Shown piece by piece: positions 26,407 through 33,872 of a stretch of DNA of 64,000 nt. Origin of the DNA: MH13 sp042140245 (GTDB taxonomy: Bacteria; Pseudomonadota; Alphaproteobacteria; Rhizobiales; MH13); assembly GCF_042140245.1 (NCBI RefSeq), contig NZ_CP159483.1, positions 3,038,001 through 3,102,000 of the forward strand, read 5' to 3'. Position 1 is the first letter of the stretch. Each line of letters begins with the position of its first letter. Below the pieces are notes generated by a model. That model was not told the origin of the DNA. It did not search any database and saw nothing but the letters and a program-made list of their open reading frames with translations. The position numbers and the translations under genes are program-made.

Positions 26407-26814
26407 CTACATATCGTCTTTGCGCTCAGGTGGAACGATACCTTCCAATCCGGCCAGCAGCTCTTCTTCGGTCATGCGCTCAAACGACATGCCTTCATCG
26501 GGCACGTCAGTACCATCCGCCGACGATGCAGCCATCGCTTCTGGTGACGGGATCATAGGCACGACATCGGGTTCGGGCTCATCAACCTCAACTTGTTTTT
26601 GCAAGGAGTGAATAAGCTGTTCTTCCAAATCACCGGGAAGAATGGTCTCGTCGGCGATCTCACGCAGCGCCACAACAGGGTTCTTATCGCGATCGCGGTC
26701 AATGGTGAGTTCAGCACCAGACGAGATCAACCGCGCACGATGGGCGGCCAAAAGAACCAGGTCAAAACGATTTTCGACTTTGTCGACGCAATCTTCGACA
26801 GTCACACGAGCCAT
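26407..26814 (-). CDS. rpoZ: RNA polymerase omega subunit
   Basis: The omega subunit stabilises RNA polymerase and takes part in (p)ppGpp response. ATG 26814 (MARVTVEDCVDKVENRFDLV) follows AGGAGGG at good spacing. The signature continues with LAAHRARLISSGAELTIDRD and KNPVVALREIADETI. At 135 residues it is longer than E. coli omega (91) owing to an acidic C-terminal tail (VEVDEPEPDVVPM...), as in other alphaproteobacteria. It precedes rsh, the conserved rpoZ-rsh order. Confidence 0.97.
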   Translation of the reverse strand: MARVTVEDCVDKVENRFDLVLLAAHRARLISSGAELTIDRDRDKNPVVALREIADETILPGDLEEQLIHSLQKQVEVDEPEPDVVPMIPSPEAMAASSADGTDVPDEGMSFERMTEEELLAGLEGIVPPERKDDM

Positions 26815-27036
26815 GCGGCCCTCCTGAAACATTTTTGGATTTACGGTGGCTATACGCAGGCTCGCCGCGAAACGCAAGCAAAACGCGACTGGGTTGTTGC
26901 CAGAGCGTTTCGTTTTGGGTGCGCGCTCTTATCCTCTTGAGTTGCGCGCCGTTTCTGAGTAGCCAGAAGGTGCTGCAGTATAAGCAGCATCTCTTGCAAT
27001 ATTTGATTCTATTTTTTCGATCTGGAGAAGATGATA

Positions 27037-27648
27037 ATGTCGTCCAATTTTCCTTTTGATATGCGTGAACGCGTTGCTTTCTTTGTCGATGGTGCAAATT
27101 TTTATCAAACAGCGCGTAATTTGAACGTCGATATCGATTATCGGCGCATGCTGACCAGCTTTGTTGGTGATGCCTATCTGCTGCGCGCGCACTATTACAC
27201 AGCCATGGCAGACGATCAGGAGTTTTCGTCACTACGTCCGCTGATCGATTGGCTGGACTATAACGGCTTTCAGATCACTACAAAGCCGATGCGGGAGTTC
27301 ACAGACAACAGCGGACAGCGGCGGCGAGTTCGCCCTTCGCTTGACGTTGATCTAACGGTCGATGCGATGACGCTGGCTGACTCGATCAATCATCTGGTTC
27401 TGTTTTCCGGTGACGGCAACTATCTGGCTCTGGTCGAAGCGCTTCAGAAGAAGGGGGTGAAGGTGACCGTCGTCTCTTCGCTGAAAACCACCCCCTCTAT
27501 GGTGTCTGATGATTTGCGGCGCACGGCTGATCATTTTCTTGATCTTGCCGATTTGACGGATCGCCTTGGCCGTGATCCTTCAGAACGCCCGGCGCGGCGC
27601 GAGCGCTTTGATGATGATGACGACGAGTATGACGATTACGACGACTGA
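27037..27648 (+). CDS. NYN-domain (LabA/DUF88-like) putative RNase
   Basis: The product, about 203 residues, begins MSSNFPFDMRERVAFFVDGANFYQTARN, where F-V-D-G-x-N carries the first metal-binding Asp of NYN/PIN-like nucleases. Further acidic positions lie in SLDVDLTVDAMTLADS and VLFSGDGNYLALVEAL, and the domain ends KKGVKVTVVSSL. The C-terminus is an extreme acidic tail of Asp, Glu and Tyr (FDDDDDEYDDYDD). ATG 27031 and 27037 are both in frame; GGAGAAG at 27024-27030 favours 27037. Targets are unknown. The 3' end overlaps the uracil-DNA glycosylase gene. Confidence 0.9.
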   Translation: MSSNFPFDMRERVAFFVDGANFYQTARNLNVDIDYRRMLTSFVGDAYLLRAHYYTAMADDQEFSSLRPLIDWLDYNGFQITTKPMREFTDNSGQRRRVRPSLDVDLTVDAMTLADSINHLVLFSGDGNYLALVEALQKKGVKVTVVSSLKTTPSMVSDDLRRTADHFLDLADLTDRLGRDPSERPARRERFDDDDDEYDDYDD

Positions 27649-28321
27649 GCAGCAAGGTGTGGCCGCTGGCTTTCCTGCCAACAGCGAACCACCCCTGCCC
27701 TGCACACTTTGCCCGCGCTTGCATGACTTCGCTGTCTCACACCAAGCCGATCATCCTGACTGGCACAATGGACCCGTGCCAACCTACGGCGATGCTGATG
27801 CAGATCTGCTTATCGTTGGGCTAGCCCCAGGGCTCCGCGGCGCCAACCGGACTGGGCGTCCCTTCACCGGCGACTATGCCGGCGATCTGCTCTACGCGAC
27901 GCTTGGCAAGTATGGGTTTGCCCAAGGCACCTATGACGCGCGGCCCGATGATGGTGTGACCCTTCACAACGTCGCGATCACCAACGCGGTGCGCTGCGTT
28001 CCACCTCAGAACAAGCCCATTGGTGCGGAGATTGCAACCTGCAACGCCTTCCTTCAAGAACTCCTGGGCGGCATGACAAACCTGAAAGTGATTATGGCTT
28101 TGGGGCGCATTTCGCATGACGCAGTCCTACGCGCCTTTGCCATCAAACGCTCAGCTTACACCTTCGGGCACAATGCAGTGCATGCGCTCGATAGTGGTTT
28201 GGTGCTTATCGATAGCTACCATTGCTCGCGCTACAACACGAACACAGGCCGCCTCACCGTGCCGATGTTTGAGGCTGTTTTTGATAGCATTCAAGACGCA
28301 CTCGACAGAGTGCCGTCTTAG
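27629..28321 (+). CDS. Family 5 (UdgB-type) uracil-DNA glycosylase
   Basis: The protein removes uracil and other deaminated bases from DNA. It contains PLPCTLCPRL and later cysteines (NAVRCVPPQN, ATCNAFLQEL) that fit the 4Fe-4S cluster of family 4/5 enzymes. Motif A reads IVGLAPGLRGANRTGRPFTGD, where A-P-G-x-x-G-A-N-R-T-G is family 5-specific, and the C-terminal motif is SYHCSRYNTNTGRLT. About 230 residues from ATG 27629. This start overlaps the NYN gene's acidic tail in another frame and has no clear Shine-Dalgarno sequence; GTG 27659 is an alternative. The 3' end overlaps convergent smpB by four bases. Confidence 0.92.
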   Translation: MTITTTEQQGVAAGFPANSEPPLPCTLCPRLHDFAVSHQADHPDWHNGPVPTYGDADADLLIVGLAPGLRGANRTGRPFTGDYAGDLLYATLGKYGFAQGTYDARPDDGVTLHNVAITNAVRCVPPQNKPIGAEIATCNAFLQELLGGMTNLKVIMALGRISHDAVLRAFAIKRSAYTFGHNAVHALDSGLVLIDSYHCSRYNTNTGRLTVPMFEAVFDSIQDALDRVPS

Positions 28322-28803
28322 CCGCGCTCTCGCATAAGGCGTGCTTTGTCACGCTGCCAATCGCGGGCTTTTTCGGTCTGGCGCTTGTCGTGAATCTTCT
28401 TACCCTTAGCGAGCGCAATCTCGATCTTCGCGCGACCACGATCATTGAAGTAGATTTTGGTCGGTACCATTGTCATGCCTTCGCGCTGCGTCGCACCGAT
28501 CAGCTTGTTGATCTGCTTGCGGTGCAGCAACAATCGGCGCGGACGTCGGGCTTCATGGTTGAAGCGATTGCCCTGTAGATATTCTGGAATGTAGGAGTTG
28601 ATGAGAAATATCTCATCGCCCTCCGCGCTTGCATAGCTTTCGGCGATCATCGCCTTGCCTTCACGCAAGCTTTTGACTTCGGTGCCTGTCAGCTGCAGGC
28701 CCGCCTCAAATGTCTCGACAAATTCATAGTTGAAGCGCGCCTTGCGGTTGTCGGCCACTGTGCGTCGTGGGCCGTCGTTCGCGCCTTTTTTCTTTGCTGC
28801 CAT
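28318..28803 (-). CDS. smpB: SsrA-binding protein SmpB
   Basis: SmpB binds tmRNA and delivers it to stalled ribosomes for trans-translation. The 161-residue protein shows NRKARFNYEFVETFEAGLQL, TGTEVKSLREGKAMIAESYA and the C-terminal KGKKIHDKRQTEKARDW whose tail enters the mRNA channel. Its basic N-terminal extension (MAAKKKGANDGPRRT) is common in this order. It lies 24 bp downstream of dapA on the same strand, a frequent alphaproteobacterial pairing. The ssrA gene itself is not in the window. Confidence 0.97.
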   Translation of the reverse strand: MAAKKKGANDGPRRTVADNRKARFNYEFVETFEAGLQLTGTEVKSLREGKAMIAESYASAEGDEIFLINSYIPEYLQGNRFNHEARRPRRLLLHRKQINKLIGATQREGMTMVPTKIYFNDRGRAKIEIALAKGKKIHDKRQTEKARDWQRDKARLMRERG

Positions 28804-28827
28804 AGTGCTCTAGATGCGTGCGCGCGC

Positions 28828-29715
28828 CTAACTGTTCAAGAGGCCAGCAAAGCGCATCGCATCACCAAGTTGCGTGCGTGTCGCTTCGGAAATCGGCACC
28901 ATGGGCAGGCGCACATCGGCCTTGCATTTGCCAAGCATTTCAAGCGCGGCTTTAACAGGTGAAGGATTGGTTTCAACAAACATCGCCGTGTGTAGCGGCA
29001 TCAACATATCATGGATATCGAGCGCCTTGGCGTAGTCATTTGCGGCGCATGCCGCTTGCATCTGCGCACAAAGCGCTGGGGCAACATTGGCCGTTACGGA
29101 GATGCAGCCCTGCCCGCCATGGGAATTGAAAGAGATGGCTGTCGCATCCTCGCCTGATAATTGAATGAAATCACGGCCAACCGCCGCGCGTTGTTCAGAA
29201 ACGCGCACAAGATTGGCTGTGGCATCTTTAACACCGACAATGGCCCGGCCTTCTTTGTGCAGACGCGCCATCGTTTCCACGCTCATGTTCACCACAGAGC
29301 GGCCAGGAATGTTGTAGATGATTGTCGGCAGATCGACGGCAGCGTCGATCGCCATATAGTGGGCATAGAGCCCCTGTTGACCGGGTTTGTTGTAGTAAGG
29401 CGTAACGACAAGGATCGCGTCGGCGCCGACACTGAGGGCATGGCGGCCAAAGTCGATGGCTTCAGCTGTGTTGTTAGACCCTGCTCCAGCGACAACAGGC
29501 ACGCGCCCAGCAGCGCGTTTCACCACGCGTTCTACCACCTGTTTGTGCTCGTCATGGCTCAAAGTTGGCGATTCACCGGTGGTTCCGACCGGCACCAAAC
29601 CGGACGAACCTTCGGCAATCTGCCAGTCCACGATCGCGTCCAACGCATCAAAATCGACCGCGTCACCATCAAACGGGGTGACAAGCGCTGGAATTGAGCC
29701 GCCCAGGGTGAGCAT
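28828..29715 (-). CDS. dapA: 4-hydroxy-tetrahydrodipicolinate synthase
   Basis: DapA condenses pyruvate with aspartate semialdehyde in lysine and diaminopimelate synthesis. ATG 29715 (MLTLGGSIPALVTPF) follows GGAG and gives 295 residues, the family length; the frame extends to 29826 without conservation. Visible are VPVGTTGESPTLSHDEH (Thr45/46), VTPYYNKPGQQGLYAHY (Tyr107/108), YNIPGRS with Tyr134, and the Schiff-base lysine in IVGVKDAT (Lys163), all by my count. smpB follows directly. It is divergent from a lytic transglycosylase gene, the arrangement usual in Hyphomicrobiales. Confidence 0.97.
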   Translation of the reverse strand: MLTLGGSIPALVTPFDGDAVDFDALDAIVDWQIAEGSSGLVPVGTTGESPTLSHDEHKQVVERVVKRAAGRVPVVAGAGSNNTAEAIDFGRHALSVGADAILVVTPYYNKPGQQGLYAHYMAIDAAVDLPTIIYNIPGRSVVNMSVETMARLHKEGRAIVGVKDATANLVRVSEQRAAVGRDFIQLSGEDATAISFNSHGGQGCISVTANVAPALCAQMQAACAANDYAKALDIHDMLMPLHTAMFVETNPSPVKAALEMLGKCKADVRLPMVPISEATRTQLGDAMRFAGLLNS

Positions 29716-30043
29716 GGCCAGGTCTCCTTCAAAGGCAAGAAAGGCCACCGCAGACCTTGCGGCAGCCTTGAATAAGGTTGCCGGACCATAGGTAGACGCG
29801 AACGATCCCGCAAGCGGCCGCGGCACGAATGGTTAGTCGCTAACATGGTTGATGGAACGTTGATGAGGCGTGTCTGCGCGTCCACGGCAATCTTCACCTC
29901 GTTTTCACCAAGAGCGGTGCATGGTGAACCAAACCTTGTCGACGATATTCCAGTTCAAATGACCAGACTTTCGCCGTTTTGTGCGCGAAACTGTCGGCGT
30001 TGGAGTATTCGCGCAGAACCCGTGTTGAAGGAACTTTGCTCCC
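29716..30043. other. 328-bp divergent promoter region between dapA and the lytic transglycosylase
   Basis: No gene is supported here. Besides the GGAG before dapA, I see one inverted repeat, TTCACCA (29904-29910) and TGGTGAA (29922-29928), 11 bases apart, without a T-run. It could be a regulator site or chance. No clear -35/-10 pair was identified. Confidence 0.5.
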
Positions 30044-32125
30044 GTGTCGGTTTTTCCGCTCTCTCGCTTGACCATTTCGGCCGTATCCGGCGCTTTGGTA
30101 ATGATGGTGCTTGGCGGCGCTGCACTTGCCCAGCGGTTCTCTCCGCCCAACCCAATTGCTCATCCAGTTGGCACCGCGACACAAACATCACCGACATCTT
30201 CGGCCATCGGAACCGCGCATGCGCTTGCCCGCCAAGCTCAAGCGGATGCCGCCCCCCTGTTCACCGGAAGCATTGGCGGCAATGCATCGGCGGCGGCGCG
30301 CGCCTTGGAGCCCCTTTCGCAGGCTTTGGCGAACGATCAAGGTCAGCGGGCTTACTCCATTGCGCAAGGCATCACAGATCCTGCAACACGTGATCTGGGC
30401 CTCTGGATGATCGCGCGTACCCGGGCCGATGATCTTCCCTTGGAACTACGGACAGCGTTTCGCGATGCGTTCGCGGGATGGCCAGGCGCAGGGATCATTG
30501 CTCGCCAAACCGATGTCGCGATGATGGAGCGTTACGGCAATCAGGTGCCGCCCGTTTCCCTATTTGGCACACGTGACGCGCGAACCCCCGCAGCCCAACT
30601 GGCGCAAGCCCAAGCTTTTGCCCAAGCAGGGCAAACGCAGGAAGCTCGACGTCTTGCTGCTGCGCTCTGGCGTGGTGATATTCTCGATGATGGCCTGGAA
30701 GCCCGACTTCTCTCTTCTCTTGGCAGCTTGCTGACCCAAGACGATCATCGCCATCGTGCCCATTGGCTGCTTTATCGTGATCGCGTGACAGGTGCCGAAC
30801 GCGTTGGCCAGTATCTGCCCTCCGCCGACCAGAATTCCATTGCCGTTCGTGGTCGGGCTATACGAGATGGCGCCAGCGCGCGCGATTTGGTGCGCAGGGC
30901 GCATGAGGCCAATCCCGGCGATATACACATCACCTATGAGTTGGCTCGGCTCTACCGCCGAGCCGATCAGCCCCGTGAAGCGGCGCGATTGCTGCGGTCG
31001 GTGCGCCAGACTGGCGATGCCCTGGTGCGCCCTGATGTTTGGTGGCGCGAACGCCATATCGTGGCGCGCGACTTGCTCGAGACGCGTCAGTTCGATGGCG
31101 CCTATCAGTTGGCCGTTGCACCAACAGGGTCCAGCGCCGGTGATGAAGCGCAGCGCTCATTTTTGGCAGGATGGATTGCCCTGCGGTATCTGAACGACCC
31201 CAATCGTGCCGAACCGCACTTCCGACAGATCTTGGAAATCGGAACGACACCTATCACGCGGGCACGCGGTTACTATTGGTTGGGCCGAGCTCTCTCAGCA
31301 CGTGGCGATACAACAGGCGCCAATCAGGCCTATGCCCAAGCCATGACCTATGGCGAGACGTTTTACGGCCAAGCTGCCTCAACCATCACTGGGTTGCCCA
31401 TCCGCTTTGAAGACGTGCCGAGGGCGCAAGCGCCGAGCCACGCTTACTTCTCTTACGCTGACGCGCTCTACAGTATGGACCGGCGCACAGATGCCCGCCT
31501 GTTCCTCTACGCTTTGGCCCGCGACGGCGCGACCCCGGCGCAGATTGCTGCGATGGCGGAGTTAGCAGCGCGCCATGGTGATGCGACAAGTGTGGTTCAG
31601 ATTGGCAAGATTGGTGCGCTGCGCCACCGTTCACTTGCGCTGTTGGGCTATCCGACCGGTGCCTTTCCCCAAGATGCAAGGATACCCGAGCGGCTACCGC
31701 AAGCGGTTGCCTATGCGATCTCGCGCCAAGAAAGTGGGTTCAATGCGCGTGCCCGCAGCCACGCCGGTGCATTGGGCTTGATGCAGTTGATGCCAGAAAC
31801 CGCTCGGCGTATTGCACGAGAGGTTGGCGTTTCACACTCCACCGCCCGACTTACCTCAGATCCAGCCCACAACGTAACGCTTGGCGCCTATCATCTGGAC
31901 GAGCTGATCGCCGAGTATAACGGCTCCTACATCCTTACCTTTATCGCTTACAATGCTGGCCCGCGTCGTGTGCCCCAGTGGATCGAACGCTTTGGTGACC
32001 CGCGCGCCGGACAGGTTGATGTGATTGATTGGATCGAGCTTATCCCATTCTCTGAAACACGCAGCTACGTGCAACGCGTGCTTGAAAACATCTTTGTCTA
32101 TCAGCAGCTTACCGCTAATGGCTGA
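30044..32125 (+). CDS. Soluble lytic murein transglycosylase (Slt-type)
   Basis: The enzyme cleaves the glycan strand between MurNAc and GlcNAc with formation of 1,6-anhydro ends. The start is GTG 30044, giving a signal peptide (LTISAVSGALVMMVLGGAALA-Q). Residues about 60-520 form the helical superhelical part with TPR-like pairs, such as ITYELARLYRRADQPREAAR. The C-terminal SLT domain begins near residue 550 with YAISRQESGFNARARSHAGA, where the Glu near residue 562 is catalytic, then GLMQLMPETAR and ILTFIAYNAGPRRVPQW. 693 residues is normal for Slt70-like proteins. An alpha/beta hydrolase gene follows after 5 bp. Confidence 0.94.
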   Translation: MSVFPLSRLTISAVSGALVMMVLGGAALAQRFSPPNPIAHPVGTATQTSPTSSAIGTAHALARQAQADAAPLFTGSIGGNASAAARALEPLSQALANDQGQRAYSIAQGITDPATRDLGLWMIARTRADDLPLELRTAFRDAFAGWPGAGIIARQTDVAMMERYGNQVPPVSLFGTRDARTPAAQLAQAQAFAQAGQTQEARRLAAALWRGDILDDGLEARLLSSLGSLLTQDDHRHRAHWLLYRDRVTGAERVGQYLPSADQNSIAVRGRAIRDGASARDLVRRAHEANPGDIHITYELARLYRRADQPREAARLLRSVRQTGDALVRPDVWWRERHIVARDLLETRQFDGAYQLAVAPTGSSAGDEAQRSFLAGWIALRYLNDPNRAEPHFRQILEIGTTPITRARGYYWLGRALSARGDTTGANQAYAQAMTYGETFYGQAASTITGLPIRFEDVPRAQAPSHAYFSYADALYSMDRRTDARLFLYALARDGATPAQIAAMAELAARHGDATSVVQIGKIGALRHRSLALLGYPTGAFPQDARIPERLPQAVAYAISRQESGFNARARSHAGALGLMQLMPETARRIAREVGVSHSTARLTSDPAHNVTLGAYHLDELIAEYNGSYILTFIAYNAGPRRVPQWIERFGDPRAGQVDVIDWIELIPFSETRSYVQRVLENIFVYQQLTANG

Positions 32126-32130
32126 CGCCA

Positions 32131-33000
32131 GTGGGTGATGTTCGCCATCTGACGGTTTTGGCCAGTGACGGTTTGCGCCTAGCGGTCGAGGATGCGGGGC
32201 CGCGCCATGGTTCTGACCACGCACCTTTACTCTGCTTGGCGGGATTGACGCGTACCAAACGCGATTTCTACGACCTGCGAGACCATTTCGCCTTTCACGG
32301 CAATGCGCCGCGACGGGTTGTCCTGATGGACACACGGGGACGTGGTGAGTCCGACCATGCATCCGATAGTTCGCAGTACACCGTGCAACGCGAGGCCGAT
32401 GATGCGGCGCAGGTTGCTTGCGCGCTCGGCATGCACAATTGCGTGATTGTTGGCACGTCGCGCGGCGGCATACTTGCGATGGTGTTGGCGCTCACGCGTC
32501 CGGGCCTTTTGGTCGGGAGCGTGCTCAATGATATTGGGCCGCGGATAGCTGGCGACGGTATCGCTCGCTTGCAAAGGCAACTGCCCTCCTCCACTTTGCC
32601 CACAAGTTGGGATGAAGCCGCTGCACGCGTAAAGGCCAGCATGGGCGCTCAGTTCCCAGTGTTTTCAGAGCAGGATTGGGAGCACTATGCCCGCCTGACC
32701 TTCTACGAGAAGGATGGGCGCCCTACCTCAGCCTTTGATCGGAAACTGCTTGAGCCGCTTTCAGCCTTGCCGGATGGCTTGCCGTTCATCGACCTTTCCG
32801 GGCCTTTCAAAGCTTTGGTGACTCGACCAACGCTTGTGCTGCATGGCGAGCATTCTGATCTGCTTGATGGCGGTACTTTGAATGATGCCATTGCAATGGG
32901 TGCGACCGCGCGCACCATTGCTGGCCAAGGACATGCGCCAAGCCTGCGTGGCGACGTGCTCACGGTTGTTGAGCAGTTTTTGCTCCAGCACAACCTCTAG
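32131..33000 (+). CDS. Alpha/beta-fold hydrolase
   Basis: From GTG 32131 the product is 289 residues. The nucleophile elbow is GTSRGG, preceded by the oxyanion-strand region LLCLAGLTRTKRDFYDL and by VLMDTRGRGESDHA. The acid residue probably lies in LHGEHSDLLD and the catalytic His in AGQGHAPSL. The family fits small alpha/beta hydrolases acting on esters or lactones; the substrate is not predictable. It follows the lytic transglycosylase gene by 5 bp and so is probably co-transcribed, and converges on the HhH-protein gene 15 bp away. Confidence 0.88.
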   Translation: MGDVRHLTVLASDGLRLAVEDAGPRHGSDHAPLLCLAGLTRTKRDFYDLRDHFAFHGNAPRRVVLMDTRGRGESDHASDSSQYTVQREADDAAQVACALGMHNCVIVGTSRGGILAMVLALTRPGLLVGSVLNDIGPRIAGDGIARLQRQLPSSTLPTSWDEAAARVKASMGAQFPVFSEQDWEHYARLTFYEKDGRPTSAFDRKLLEPLSALPDGLPFIDLSGPFKALVTRPTLVLHGEHSDLLDGGTLNDAIAMGATARTIAGQGHAPSLRGDVLTVVEQFLLQHNL

Positions 33001-33015
33001 AGATTACCTGGGGCG

Positions 33016-33714
33016 TTACTTTTTCTTTGAAGATGAGGTTTGCACGTCACCCTTATCGACACGATTGGCGAAGTCAGTTTCGCCTCCATCCGCCAACACT
33101 TTGGCCTGCCCTATCCAGTCTTCGCGCTCAATACGCCCTGAAAAGGCGAGATAGGTCCCAACCCAACGTGCTTCGGCGGGTGTCCAGTCACCTATCTGGG
33201 CAAAATGGTAGATGCCAAGATCGTTGAGCTTGCCCTCATTCACTTTGCCTATACCCTTGATGCGCTGGAGGTTGTCTTTTGCTCCACCTGTTGGTGAAGC
33301 CAAGCCAGCTGGGCGCGTGCCCACTGCGTTGGCCTTGTCTTCATTGCTGGCGTTGGCTGGTAAGGCCGCCAGCGCCGCCTCGACGGCCTGATCATCCATG
33401 TCCGTCGATGCCACTTCTGGCTGATCCATGGTGGGCGCATCGGCAGACAAGGTTTCAACCACCTCTTCCGCCTTGTGGGCGGCCTCTTCCACAGCCTGTT
33501 CAGCCGACTGCTCAAGCGCTTTGGCCCGAGCGGCGACGGTTGCAGCAGCTGCCGCAGCAGCAGATTGCGCTGGTGTTGAGCGCTTGGTCTCAGCGGTACC
33601 AGAACTATAAACACTGCCACCGGATAGGAAGCACTTCAAAAGGCAACCAACAATCGCGCCAAGCACGAAAGCTGCGAGGATCAGTAGGGCTGTATGGAGA
33701 ACCAAATAGAACAA
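33016..33714 (-). CDS. Membrane-anchored protein with C-terminal helix-hairpin-helix domain
   Basis: Translation probably starts at TTG 33714, six bases after GAGG. Residues 3-28 form a membrane helix with a G-x3-G motif (GAIVG). Residues 40-130 are an Ala/Glu-rich, partly coiled-coil and Pro-containing linker. Residues about 148-205 form a helix-hairpin-helix unit, LQRIKGIGKVNEGKLNDLGI followed by FAQIGDWTPAEARWVGTYL, which resembles the DNA-binding-like domains annotated in alphaproteobacteria as Rap1-like or 'NADH dehydrogenase subunit E-like' proteins. The tail ends SSSKKK. Topology and a role in DNA binding are not established. It is the third gene of the OmpA-35-mer-HhH unit. Confidence 0.8.
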   Translation of the reverse strand: MFYLVLHTALLILAAFVLGAIVGCLLKCFLSGGSVYSSGTAETKRSTPAQSAAAAAAATVAARAKALEQSAEQAVEEAAHKAEEVVETLSADAPTMDQPEVASTDMDDQAVEAALAALPANASNEDKANAVGTRPAGLASPTGGAKDNLQRIKGIGKVNEGKLNDLGIYHFAQIGDWTPAEARWVGTYLAFSGRIEREDWIGQAKVLADGGETDFANRVDKGDVQTSSSKKK

Positions 33715-33723
33715 CGCAGCCTC

Positions 33724-33831
33724 CTATTTGCGATCACTGGCTGATGAACCGCTGGTGAACCAGCCGGTCGCAACGCCGATCAAGAAAGCGATAAGCAGGA
33801 ACAGCCAGAGCTGCGTGATGAGATAGTACAT
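33724..33831 (-). CDS. 35-residue single-helix membrane protein
   Basis: Unannotated-size gene: ATG 33831 to TAG 33724 encodes 35 residues, starting MYYLITQLWLFLLIAF and ending SGSSASDRK. A single membrane helix spans residues 3-25 and contains G-x3-G (GVATG). The upstream sequence offers only a weak Shine-Dalgarno (AGGCTAACCG), consistent with coupling to the OmpA gene 41 bp upstream. Its stop codon overlaps the GAGG ribosome-binding site of the HhH-protein gene. The helix aligns without gaps to the N-terminal helix of that protein, with 9 of 26 positions identical and most others conservative. The call rests on this similarity and spacing. Confidence 0.7.
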   Translation of the reverse strand: MYYLITQLWLFLLIAFLIGVATGWFTSGSSASDRK

Positions 33832-33872
33832 CGGTTAGCCTTTGTGCGTTTGGCGCCAGCGCGCATGCAACC

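Noticed and set aside
27608..27648. GAT/GAC-rich repeat as a possible microsatellite
   Set aside because: It encodes the acidic tail of the NYN protein in frame; codon use explains it, although length variation is possible.
29904..29928. Inverted repeat TTCACCA/TGGTGAA between dapA and the lytic transglycosylase gene
   Set aside because: It is only 7 bp per arm, without a T-run or second copy, so chance is a sufficient explanation.
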